From: Prevotellaceae bacterium
GTDB taxonomy: Bacteria > Bacteroidota > Bacteroidia > Bacteroidales > UBA932
Direction: 5' to 3'
Length of the DNA stretch: 5,853 bases
NCBI GenBank assembly: GCA_031259225.1
Contig: JAIRLT010000011.1
Span: forward strand, 1-5,853
The notes under the pieces were generated by a model. It was given only the letters and a program-made list of their open reading frames with translations. It was not told the origin of the DNA and searched no databases. The position numbers and the translations under genes were made by a program. Positions 1 through 5,505 of the stretch are shown piece after piece. The first letter of the stretch is position 1. The number at the start of each line of letters is the position of its first letter.

Positions 1-28
1 CAGTAGGCAGTGGGCAGTAGGCAGTGCT
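1..28. repeat. Heptanucleotide tandem array, unit CAGTRGG
   Basis: Four 7-base units follow each other: CAGTAGG, CAGTGGG, CAGTAGG and a degenerate CAGTGCT. The fifth base alternates A, G, A, G, so the array can also be read as a 14-mer present nearly twice. It begins at the window edge and may extend further left. Its right end runs into GCTGGCGC (26-33), half of the GC-rich palindrome found elsewhere in the flanks. It is non-coding; the reading frame that crosses it is low-complexity and has no family resemblance. Confidence 0.85.
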
Positions 29-38
29 GGCGCTTCGC

Positions 39-66
39 GAATGGAGAGTGGAGAATGGAGAGTGGA
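39..66. repeat. Heptanucleotide tandem array, unit GARTGGA
   Basis: The 14-mer GAATGGAGAGTGGA occurs twice in exact tandem (39-52 and 53-66). Each 14-mer is two heptamers, GAATGGA and GAGTGGA, differing by one alternating A/G. The array is preceded by CTTCGC (33-38) and followed by AAGCTGCTGACGCGCCAGC. The same flanks occur inverted at 5554-5586 with fewer heptamers, so this looks like one composite repeat at two loci with different unit numbers. Confidence 0.88.
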
Positions 67-71
67 AAGCT

Positions 72-85
72 GCTGACGCGCCAGC
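72..85. repeat. GC-rich 14-bp palindrome, one-mismatch copy
   Basis: GCTGACGCGCCAGC differs by one base (A at 76) from the perfect palindrome GCTGGCGCGCCAGC found at 5506-5519 and 5554-5567. It separates the GARTGGA array from the next array. A partial inverted match, GCGCGTCAGC, lies at 211-220. Confidence 0.8.
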
Positions 86-118
86 CCCTTTCACCCTTTA
101 CCTTGTACCCTTTGCCCC
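86..118. repeat. Degenerate heptanucleotide array, unit ACCCTTT
   Basis: Period-7 units ACCCTTT (93-99), ACCTTGT (100-106) and ACCCTTT (107-113) are flanked by related C/T-rich sequence on both sides. Read on the minus strand the unit is AAAGGGT. It is less regular than the other arrays but keeps the same 7-base period and begins directly after the palindrome at 72-85. Confidence 0.65.
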
Positions 119-140
119 AAAAGTTGGGTGCAACAAAGAA

Positions 141-171
141 CTGCCGGTACAGAAATGTACCGGCGGTTTTT
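141..171 (+). terminator. Rho-independent terminator of an upstream off-window gene
   Basis: A hairpin with arms GCCGGTAC (143-150) and GTACCGGC (157-164), extended outward by a T-G and a C-G pair (141-142 with 165-166), encloses the 6-base loop AGAAAT. TTTTTCTT follows at once from 167. An A-rich stretch (134-140) precedes the stem, so weak activity in the opposite direction is possible. No gene precedes it inside the window, so it most likely ends a plus-strand transcript whose gene lies to the left, beyond the repeats at 1-118. Confidence 0.85.
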
Positions 172-172
172 C

Positions 173-204
173 TTGAAATCTTTGAATTTTGAAATCTTTA
201 AATT
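173..204. repeat. AT-rich 16-bp tandem duplication
   Basis: TTGAAATCTTTGAATT (173-188) is followed directly by TTGAAATCTTTAAATT (189-204), one mismatch in 16. It starts in the T-tract of the terminator at 141-171. No function can be read from it. Confidence 0.75.
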
Positions 205-210
205 TTTCCT

Positions 211-220
211 GCGCGTCAGC
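211..220. repeat. Partial copy of the GC-rich palindrome
   Basis: GCGCGTCAGC is the exact reverse complement of 72-81 and corresponds to the right part of the palindrome family. It abuts the TAATTCY array, just as the full palindrome at 5506-5519 abuts the array at 5521. Confidence 0.6.
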
Positions 221-255
221 TAATTCCTAATTCTTAATTCCTAATTCTTAATTCT
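221..255. repeat. Heptanucleotide tandem array, unit TAATTCY
   Basis: Five perfect-period units follow each other: TAATTCC, TAATTCT, TAATTCC, TAATTCT, TAATTCT. The last base alternates C and T for the first four units, which is A/G alternation on the other strand. The left edge touches a GC-rich palindrome fragment and the right edge merges with the hairpin repeat at 252-302. Confidence 0.88.
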
Positions 256-302
256 TCGGGCTTCGTCCTTGCAATGACGATGCGACAATTTGAATTGCGC
301 CA
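252..302 (-). repeat. Small hairpin repeat, copy 1, with shared tail upstream of the lpxC promoter
   Basis: The core, read on the minus strand, resembles copies 2 and 3: CGTCATTG, a short arm, GAA, a complementary arm, then GAAG. The right arm is degenerate and fused to the TAATTCT array. On the plus strand the tail GCAATGACGATGCGACA plus seven more bases (271-294) is identical over 24 bases to the minus strand of 5412-5435. Similarity continues with two mismatches to about 301. The tail ends about 10 bases before the -33 box of the lpxC promoter. Confidence 0.75.
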
Positions 303-310
303 TGGCAGGT

Positions 311-341
311 TTTGCCGTTACCTTTTTTTATTGTACTTTTG
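311..341 (+). promoter_or_regulatory. Bacteroidota-type promoter of lpxC/fabZ-lpxA
   Basis: TTTG at 311-314 (-33 element) and TACTTTTG at 334-341 (-7 element) are separated by 19 bases and match the Bacteroidota primary-sigma consensus TTTG / TAnnTTTG. Transcription should start near 347, giving a leader of about 35 bases before the ATG at 382. The promoter lies between the terminator at 141-171 and the gene, so the pair is a separate transcription unit. Confidence 0.8.
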
Positions 342-381
342 TAAATAGAAAACTTTTTTGTTTAACTTACTATTGAAATGC

Positions 382-1779
382 ATGCAGCAAAAACAGCATA
401 CTCTTCATCATGAAGTAACATTTTCAGGCAAAGGGTTGCATACGGGCGCGGAAGTAACGATGACCGTGTGTCCCGCGCCGGCTAACCATGGGATAAAATT
501 CCAACGCACCGACCTTCCCGGCAAGCCCGCCATTGACGCAATTGCCGACTACGTATCGGCTACCGCACGCGGCACTACCTTAACACATAACGACGTCCGT
601 ATTTGCACCATAGAACATTTAATGGCTGCTTTCCTTGGCATGGAAATCGATAATGCGCTGGTAAAAATCAATACTGCCGAAGCGCCCGTGCTTGACGGCA
701 GCGCCCGCCAATATGTGGAAGCCTTCGCACAAGCCGGCTTGGAAGAACAGGACGAAAAACGGTTTATCTTTGAAATCCGCGAAAAATTTGTGTACCGCGA
801 CGAACAGAACAACAAGGAAATTGTGTTCCTGCCCGACCAGGATTTCAGCATTGACCTGATGATTGATTACAATTCGCAAGTGGTGGGCAACCAATATGCG
901 CGGTTGAATAAAGTAGAAGATTTCGCCGGACAGGTAGCGCCGTGCCGTACATTCGTGTTTTTCCATGAGCTGGAGCCATTGTTCCAAAACAACCTTATCA
1001 AGGGCGGCGACATGGAAAACGCCATTGTGATTGTGGAAAAACCGGTAACGTCGGAAGAATTGCATCATGTAGCTGCGCTGTTCAACAAGCCAACGCTGGA
1101 GCGCGTTCCCGCCGGTTACCTGAATAATCTGGAATTGCGTTTCCCGAATGAAATCGCCCGCCACAAATTGCTCGACCTCATGGGCGACCTTGCGTTGATT
1201 GGTTTCCCTATAAAAGGGAAAATCATTGCTACCAAACCGGGGCATCAAATCAATACGGAAGTGGCGAAAACATTGCGCAAATTAGCCAAACGGGAAGCCT
1301 TGAAACCGGTGGCGCCCCGCTATAATCCGAACGAAGAGCCGCTGTTTGATATTAATGGCATCCGCAAATTATTGCCGCACCGCCCGCCGTTTTTGTTGGT
1401 CGATAAAATCCTGCAACGTACCAATGAATATGTTGTCGGCGTAAAAAATGTAACGATGAACGAGCCGTTTTTTGTCGGTCATTTTCCCGAAGAGCCGGTG
1501 ATGCCGGGCGTTCTGGTGATTGAAGCCATGGCGCAGGTAGGCGGCATTTTGGCGTTAAGCACCGTAGATGACCCGGAAAATTATTCGACATATTTCATAA
1601 AAATAGATAAGGTAAAATTCAAACGCAAAATTGTTCCCGGCGACACGCTAATATTCAAACTTGAACTGCTGGAACCTATCCGCCGCGGCATTGTGAATAT
1701 GTTGGGGCAGGCGTTCGTGGGCGATGTATTGGTCACCGAAGGAGAACTGATGGCGCAAATCGTACATAATAAAAAATAA
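382..1779 (+). CDS. lpxC/fabZ: Bifunctional UDP-3-O-acyl-N-acetylglucosamine deacetylase / 3-hydroxyacyl-ACP dehydratase (LpxC-FabZ fusion)
   Basis: This 465-residue cytoplasmic enzyme joins two activities. The N-terminal LpxC half (about 1-305) removes the acetyl group from UDP-3-O-acyl-GlcNAc, the committed step of lipid A synthesis. Visible are SGKGLHTG (15-22), CTIEHLMAAF with Glu78 and zinc ligand His79, RHKLLDLMGD with zinc ligands His261 and Asp265, and His288 in KPGHQIN. The C-terminal FabZ half (about 320-465) dehydrates 3-hydroxyacyl-ACP. It has LLPHRPPFLLVD (330-341) and GHFPEEPVMPGV with catalytic His367, followed by Glu381 in EAMAQ; the 14-residue spacing matches E. coli FabZ. 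The length is normal for the Bacteroidota fusion. An in-frame TTG at 358 would add eight residues, but ATG 382 fits the family N-terminus (QKQHTLHHEVTFSGKG) and the promoter spacing. The stop TAA shares its last base with an ATG (TAATG). All catalytic residues are intact. Confidence 0.97.
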   Translation: MQQKQHTLHHEVTFSGKGLHTGAEVTMTVCPAPANHGIKFQRTDLPGKPAIDAIADYVSATARGTTLTHNDVRICTIEHLMAAFLGMEIDNALVKINTAEAPVLDGSARQYVEAFAQAGLEEQDEKRFIFEIREKFVYRDEQNNKEIVFLPDQDFSIDLMIDYNSQVVGNQYARLNKVEDFAGQVAPCRTFVFFHELEPLFQNNLIKGGDMENAIVIVEKPVTSEELHHVAALFNKPTLERVPAGYLNNLELRFPNEIARHKLLDLMGDLALIGFPIKGKIIATKPGHQINTEVAKTLRKLAKREALKPVAPRYNPNEEPLFDINGIRKLLPHRPPFLLVDKILQRTNEYVVGVKNVTMNEPFFVGHFPEEPVMPGVLVIEAMAQVGGILALSTVDDPENYSTYFIKIDKVKFKRKIVPGDTLIFKLELLEPIRRGIVNMLGQAFVGDVLVTEGELMAQIVHNKK

Positions 1780-1826
1780 TGCCCACGTCCGGCATTCGCC
1801 CTTTTTATCATCCATTGAAAACAGCT

Positions 1827-2621
1827 ATGAATTTTAATCAAATCCACCCCCACGCCAAATTGGGAAAAAATGTAACGGTAGAACCGTTCACCACCATTGC
1901 CGGAAACGTAGAAATCGGCGATAATTCTTGGATTGGTCCTAATGTAACAATAATGGACTACGTGAAAATCGGTAAAAACTGCCAAGTATTTCCCGGTGCG
2001 GTTATTGGGGCTGTTCCGCAAGACCTCAAATTCCATGGCGAGGTAACATATGTAGAAATCGGCGACAATACCATTATCCGCGAATGCGCTACTATCAATC
2101 GGGGAACGGAAGCCAGCAATAAAGGCATTACGCACATCGGAAACAACGTCCTCGTCATGTCGTATGTGCACATTGCCCACGATTGCATGGTGGGTAATAA
2201 TGTAGTATTGGTAAGCTATGTAGGCATTGCCGGCGAAACGGCAGTCGAAGACTGGGCAATTATCGGCGGTAATTCTTCGGCGCACCAGTTTACGCGTATC
2301 GGCGCCCATTCCATGCTTTCCGGCGGATCGCTTATCGGCAAGGATGTGCCGCCTTACATTTTGGCAGGGCACCGCCCATTGGCGTTTGGCGGCGTAAATA
2401 TTATCGGTTTGCGGCGGCGGGACTTCAGCAACGAGCAAATACAGGAAATAGGCAATATCTATAAAATCATTTACGGCGGCGGGTTTAACATTACCGATGC
2501 GTGTAAGAAAATAGAAGATACGTTTGCGGCAACACCCGAACGCGATACGATTTTGAACTTCATCCGTTCGTCCAAGCGCGGCATCATCAAAAGCGCAATA
2601 ACGGGAGGCTTGGACGAATAA
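1827..2621 (+). CDS. lpxA: Acyl-ACP--UDP-N-acetylglucosamine O-acyltransferase
   Basis: LpxA transfers a 3-hydroxyacyl chain from acyl carrier protein to UDP-GlcNAc in the cytoplasm, the first step of lipid A synthesis. From ATG 1827 the protein has 264 residues, close to E. coli LpxA. Residues 5-185 show the hexapeptide pattern of a left-handed parallel beta-helix (IGKN, IGDN, IGPNV, VGNNV and similar). SYVHIAHDC (112-120) carries His118, equivalent to the catalytic His125 of E. coli. HQF (153-155), GAHSMLSGGSL and DVPPY (173-177) are also present. A glycine aligns with the hydrocarbon-ruler position Gly173 of E. coli, which allows a long acyl chain; that inference rests on hand alignment. 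The C-terminal part (about 190-264) is the helical domain with NIIGLRRRDF. An upstream ATG at 1779 overlaps the lpxC/fabZ stop and would add 16 residues (MPTSGIRPFYHPLKTA) unlike the family. 1827 is preferred because MNFNQIHPHAKLG matches known LpxA N-termini. Confidence 0.96.
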   Translation: MNFNQIHPHAKLGKNVTVEPFTTIAGNVEIGDNSWIGPNVTIMDYVKIGKNCQVFPGAVIGAVPQDLKFHGEVTYVEIGDNTIIRECATINRGTEASNKGITHIGNNVLVMSYVHIAHDCMVGNNVVLVSYVGIAGETAVEDWAIIGGNSSAHQFTRIGAHSMLSGGSLIGKDVPPYILAGHRPLAFGGVNIIGLRRRDFSNEQIQEIGNIYKIIYGGGFNITDACKKIEDTFAATPERDTILNFIRSSKRGIIKSAITGGLDE

Positions 2622-2624
2622 CCC

Positions 2625-3563
2625 CTACAAAAAATGAATAAACGGATAACGCGCCGAAAAATCCTGTATTTTCCGGTGGGTATCCGTTAAGAATTTCCGG
2701 TGCGCTTCGGTGTCTTCATGCAGCGGGCGATGTTGTTGCGCAGTGATGATTTGTTCGACTTCGCGCATGATTTTTTTGGTATCGCCGTCCAGTGCAACGT
2801 CTGAAAAGCGTTGCCAGATATAGTTTACAGCCTGCACAGAAGGATGCAGCATATCCCCGGCATAGAAACGGTAATCGCGCAACTCATCCATCATAATTTC
2901 ATAAGCAGGAAAATACCGGACATTCGGAAATTGTTGCTGCAATTTTTCGACAGCAAGCAATAGCGAGGCTTTGCTCAACTGGTTCCCATGCGCGCCGTCT
3001 TTCCAGTGGCGGACAGGGCTCACTGTGAAAATCCATGTACGCGAGGGGTCGGCTGCAATTTCCCTGGCAAACAACTCCGCCGTTTCCTCTGCCGGAAGGA
3101 AGACACGTTCAAAATCCGTAGCCGGGAATTTATGGCAATTGGCAACAATCGTATTTTTTTCTTTGTGCCGGTAAGCCCATGACGTACCCAAACTCACTAC
3201 CAGAAAAGACGCACAGCGGAAAATTTCCTGTCCTTTTTGCAAAGCCGCATTCGCCTGCTGCAAAAACGCCGCAGCATTGGGATGCGAAAAACTGCTGTGG
3301 TGCGAAAACGTTGTCCACAGCCCCCGACAACAAATCAGTTCCTGTTCTTCAAAAGGGTTTCCGTTGCGTAGCCGTTGCAATGCCTGTACAATCGATTGCG
3401 GATTATACGCTACGCCGAACGGGTTTATTGTTACCGGGAATTTTCGTTGTCGCATGGCGTCGCCCATGTTCGACGCAAAGCAGGAACCTGTGAACAGTAC
3501 CGGCGTGTGGTAGTTCATTTGCCGCGTGAACGCGGGAATTGTTATAATGGTTTGCCATTGCAT
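2625..3563 (-). CDS. GSCFA-domain protein, SGNH-hydrolase-like
   Basis: This 312-residue protein belongs to the GSCFA family (Pfam GSCFA), named for the motif seen here at 26-30 after PVLFT. Family marks in order are TGSCFASNMG (25-34), KFPVTINPFGVAYNP (41-55), SLGTSWAYRH (124-133), FTVSPVRHWKDG (179-190), Asn194, and GDMLHPS (236-242). Ser27, the Gly/Asn blocks and the Asp237-His240 pair are arranged as in SGNH/GDSL hydrolases, so hydrolase chemistry is likely. The substrate is unknown for the family. No signal peptide or membrane segment is visible, so it is probably cytoplasmic. It is the last gene of a minus-strand operon, and its ATG lies 22 bases inside the end of queG. That start is kept because the segment before the motif (WQTIITIPAF) matches the family's usual N-terminal stretch. 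Its TAG stop is 3 bases from the lpxA stop on the opposite strand. Confidence 0.92.
   Translation of the reverse strand: MQWQTIITIPAFTRQMNYHTPVLFTGSCFASNMGDAMRQRKFPVTINPFGVAYNPQSIVQALQRLRNGNPFEEQELICCRGLWTTFSHHSSFSHPNAAAFLQQANAALQKGQEIFRCASFLVVSLGTSWAYRHKEKNTIVANCHKFPATDFERVFLPAEETAELFAREIAADPSRTWIFTVSPVRHWKDGAHGNQLSKASLLLAVEKLQQQFPNVRYFPAYEIMMDELRDYRFYAGDMLHPSVQAVNYIWQRFSDVALDGDTKKIMREVEQIITAQQHRPLHEDTEAHRKFLTDTHRKIQDFSARYPFIHFL
2629..2690 (-). terminator. Possible hairpin terminator overlapping the end of the GSCFA gene
   Basis: On the minus strand, arms AACGGATA (plus 2681-2688) and TATCCGTT (plus 2641-2648) enclose a second stem, CCGGAAAAT / ATTTTTCGG, with loop ACAGG. A T-rich run with six consecutive T (plus 2629-2634) follows. 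The form fits a terminator, but it sits in coding sequence and the T-run comes just before the stop codon (2625-2627), so termination there would give mRNA lacking a stop. It may instead protect or separate the convergent transcripts. Low confidence. Confidence 0.3.
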
Positions 3564-4453
3564 GCATCCAAATTGGCTTTCAGTTTTGCAAAACCGGCGT
3601 CTTGCAAAACCGACTTCGCAAAGATAGTATTAAAAGCCGGTTCGTCCAAGTTGTCCCAGTCGCCAGCGGTGAAATTGACTATTTCGGGAATAGTCCAATT
3701 GTTCATCCGGTGCGGCGGCGTTTTGGCATTCCACGGGCATGCCAACTGGCAATAATCGCAACCGAAACAATAGTTTTTCAACAGCACGCCGTTTTCGCCT
3801 TTGCGTTTATTGTGGTACGAAATACAACGGTTGGCATCCAGCCGGTAAGGGCTCAAAGCCCCGCCGGGACAAGCGTCTATGCACAGCGTACATTTCCCGC
3901 AACGGTTTTTTTCCTGCCGCGTGGTATATTCCAGTTCCGCATCCAGCACCAATATGGCTATAAACGTAAAAGAACCCAGCGTGGGTGAAATCAACAGGCT
4001 GTTTTTTCCTATCCAGCCCAAGCCGGCACGGGCAGCCCATGCTTTCTCCAGCACCGACGCACTATCTACAAAACCGCGCAGGACGGTTGCCGGCGCAACG
4101 GCTTTCACCGCCGCAATTACTGCCGCTAATTTTTCGTGGATGAAGTCGTGGTAGTCCACGCCGTAGGCATAGTAAGCAATTTGAGGGACATTGCCCGGTT
4201 GCCGTTGTGGCGGCTTATAGTTCAACAGCGATACGACTACCGATTGGGCGTTTTCAACCAGCAGCGCCGGATTGGTACGCTTCTCTATATTCCGCGCCAT
4301 ATAAGCCATCCCGGCATGATAGCCGGCAGCCAGCCAGTTGTTCAGGTGCGTCATTTCCGTTTCCAGCGCCGTAGCCGCCGCTATGCCGCAAGCATCGAAA
4401 CCCGCTCCGGCAACAGCATTTTTTATGAATTGCGTTAGCGCCCGTTTATCCAT
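3542..4453 (-). CDS. queG: Epoxyqueuosine reductase (tRNA modification)
   Basis: QueG reduces epoxyqueuosine to queuosine at the tRNA wobble position, using cobalamin and two [4Fe-4S] clusters in the cytoplasm. The 303 residues show an N-terminal DUF1730-type region (about 1-130) with GFDACGIA (18-25), YMARNIEKRTNP (51-62) and YAYGVDYHDF (95-104). The catalytic-acid segment FVDSASVLEKAWAARAG follows (Asp130), then GWIGKN (146-151). Two ferredoxin-like motifs come next: CGKCTLCIDACP (Cys185, 188, 191, 195) and CFGCDYCQLACPWN (Cys229, 232, 235, 239), with Cys210 in CISYH between them. It ends without the C-terminal HEAT-like extension of the longer E. coli protein, as is usual in Bacteroidota. 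Oddities: the family's VDxxPVLE reads SVLE here, and two arginines usual near the C-terminus appear as Asp285 and Ala293. ATG 4453 lies 6 bases after the glycosidase stop, and the end overlaps the GSCFA gene by 22 bases, indicating one transcript. Confidence 0.95.
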   Translation of the reverse strand: MDKRALTQFIKNAVAGAGFDACGIAAATALETEMTHLNNWLAAGYHAGMAYMARNIEKRTNPALLVENAQSVVVSLLNYKPPQRQPGNVPQIAYYAYGVDYHDFIHEKLAAVIAAVKAVAPATVLRGFVDSASVLEKAWAARAGLGWIGKNSLLISPTLGSFTFIAILVLDAELEYTTRQEKNRCGKCTLCIDACPGGALSPYRLDANRCISYHNKRKGENGVLLKNYCFGCDYCQLACPWNAKTPPHRMNNWTIPEIVNFTAGDWDNLDEPAFNTIFAKSVLQDAGFAKLKANLDACNGKPL

Positions 4454-4459
4454 ACTTTA

Positions 4460-5335
4460 TTATTCATTCGGAACCGGTTGTACAGGCGTTTCTTTCACAT
4501 AAATTATATTGGCTATCCGGCGTTCGCCGCGGTGGTCAAACAATTTATTGTCGCTGGGGTAATTTACTATCCCGTTTTCGTTTTCGCCACGCACATACAT
4601 GGCGGAAGAACCGCCGCCGTCAAAGTTCATGGCATCGCGGCAATCCAGGGCTTTTGACAACACATAAAGTTCGGCGATGCTCATTCCCGCTGCGTGGGTA
4701 TTCCTGCCGTCCACCACGACAAGCAAAACAACGCCGTCGCTTTTCGTGGCAACAAAAGTGCGCGGATGCCGGTTTTGATTAAAAGCATTTTCCTGCAACC
4801 GTGCAGGCAGCCCGTCTTTCATAATCAGCGGACCAGCCACCAGTACATTTTTACTGTCAATATTATTTTCCCACCCGGCATTGGCAGTGTCGCGGGCGAG
4901 TATGCGCACGGCTGGCGGATCGATAGCAAGCGCTGCATTATTACGGGAAGTTAGCTTTGCCGTTTCATGCAAAACCATTCCATTGACGCGCACAAAATCA
5001 ACTGAGCCGCCGTTTTTCATATCAAAGAACGAAGCATTAATTCCGGCAATGGCATTCACCTGCCGGCATAATTCGCTTGTGCCGATAAGCGTGTCGCTCA
5101 CGTCATGTATGCCTAATCGGATAGCGTCATTGGGAATAATTTCCAAAATATGGATACTTTGCTGCGCCTCGAAAAGCCTAAGCTGCACTTGGCGCAAGGT
5201 GATATTCCCGGTGATTTCTTTTATTTGCCAGGGAGCCTCCGCGAGAATTTTTGAAACTTCGGCAACGGACAGTTGGGCGAATGCCTGCACCATGGCGGCT
5301 ACCCAAACAATACTGAACAGGAATATTTTTTTCAT
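4460..5335 (-). CDS. Secreted phosphodiester glycosidase family protein (NAGPA/DUF2233 domain)
   Basis: This 291-residue protein has a typical signal peptide: KK at 2-3, hydrophobic 4-17, and a likely cut after AFA (18-20) before QL. It should act in the periplasm or outside. The mature part carries the NAGPA (formerly DUF2233) fold shared with the human mannose-6-phosphate uncovering enzyme. Motifs in order are AIAGINASFFDMKNG (95-109), VNGMVLHETAKLTSRNNAAL (117-136), HPRTFVATKSDG (190-201), LLVVVDGRNTHAAGMSIAEL (204-223), AMNFDGGGSSAMYVRG (235-250) and a closing RRIANIIYV (272-280). The DGR and DGGGSS motifs form the conserved core of the family and are intact. Bacterial members hydrolyse sugar phosphodiesters, but this protein's substrate cannot be deduced; cell-wall or exopolysaccharide material is a guess. 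It is first in the operon with queG and the GSCFA gene, under its own promoter. No lipobox cysteine is present, so it is soluble rather than a lipoprotein. Confidence 0.92.
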   Translation of the reverse strand: MKKIFLFSIVWVAAMVQAFAQLSVAEVSKILAEAPWQIKEITGNITLRQVQLRLFEAQQSIHILEIIPNDAIRLGIHDVSDTLIGTSELCRQVNAIAGINASFFDMKNGGSVDFVRVNGMVLHETAKLTSRNNAALAIDPPAVRILARDTANAGWENNIDSKNVLVAGPLIMKDGLPARLQENAFNQNRHPRTFVATKSDGVVLLVVVDGRNTHAAGMSIAELYVLSKALDCRDAMNFDGGGSSAMYVRGENENGIVNYPSDNKLFDHRGERRIANIIYVKETPVQPVPNE

Positions 5336-5356
5336 ACGGCAATGTTTTTATTGTTG

Positions 5357-5387
5357 CAAAGCTATAAAATATAATAATCTTGGCAAA
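5357..5387 (-). promoter_or_regulatory. Bacteroidota-type promoter of the glycosidase-queG-GSCFA operon
   Basis: Read on the minus strand, TTTG (plus 5384-5387) and TAGCTTTG (plus 5357-5364) are separated by 19 AT-rich bases, the same spacing as the lpxC promoter. Both are exact matches to the TTTG / TAnnTTTG consensus. Transcription should start near 5350, leaving a leader of about 15 bases before the ATG at 5335. Confidence 0.82.
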
Positions 5388-5404
5388 ATCCGGCTTATAG
5401 CACG

Positions 5405-5456
5405 GGTGCATTTCAAATTGTCGCATCGTCATTGCGAACCCGAAGGGTGAAGCAAT
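5405..5456 (+). repeat. Small hairpin repeat, copy 2, with shared tail upstream of the glycosidase promoter
   Basis: The core hairpin has outer arms ATTGC (5431-5435) and GCAAT (5452-5456) and inner arms ACCC (5438-5441) and GGGT (5445-5448) around a GAA loop. The tail 5412-5435, read on the minus strand, is identical over 24 bases to 271-294 and, with two mismatches, to about 31 bases. The tail points toward the operon promoter, about 18-24 bases from its -33 box, as copy 1 points toward the lpxC promoter. Confidence 0.8.
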
Positions 5457-5505
5457 CCAGTTCCTAACGTGACTGATTGTTTAATATGCTAATGTGAGTA
5501 ATTAG

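Noticed and set aside
10..192. 60-residue plus-strand reading frame across the left repeats
   Set aside because: It runs through two heptamer arrays and the terminator hairpin, has biased composition and resembles no family.
1..255. CRISPR-like appearance of regular repeats
   Set aside because: Units are 7 bases in direct tandem with no unique spacers, and no cas genes are present.
358..381. TTG start giving an eight-residue longer LpxC-FabZ
   Set aside because: It lies about 10 bases from the predicted transcription start, and the extra residues MFNLLLKC do not fit the family; ATG 382 does.
619..1248. 209-residue minus-strand frame opposite lpxC
   Set aside because: Antisense to the catalytic LpxC domain and His/Phe-rich, as expected from reverse reading; no family features.
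1581..2438. 285-residue minus-strand frame opposite lpxA
   Set aside because: Antisense shadow of the well-supported lpxA and end of fabZ; no domain, no start signal, and the plus-strand proteins are conserved.
271..5435. The 24-base inverted repeats as ends of a composite element carrying all five genes
   Set aside because: The enclosed genes are core metabolic genes in two convergent operons with native promoters, and a third copy lies outside at 5837; a dispersed repeat next to promoters explains it better.
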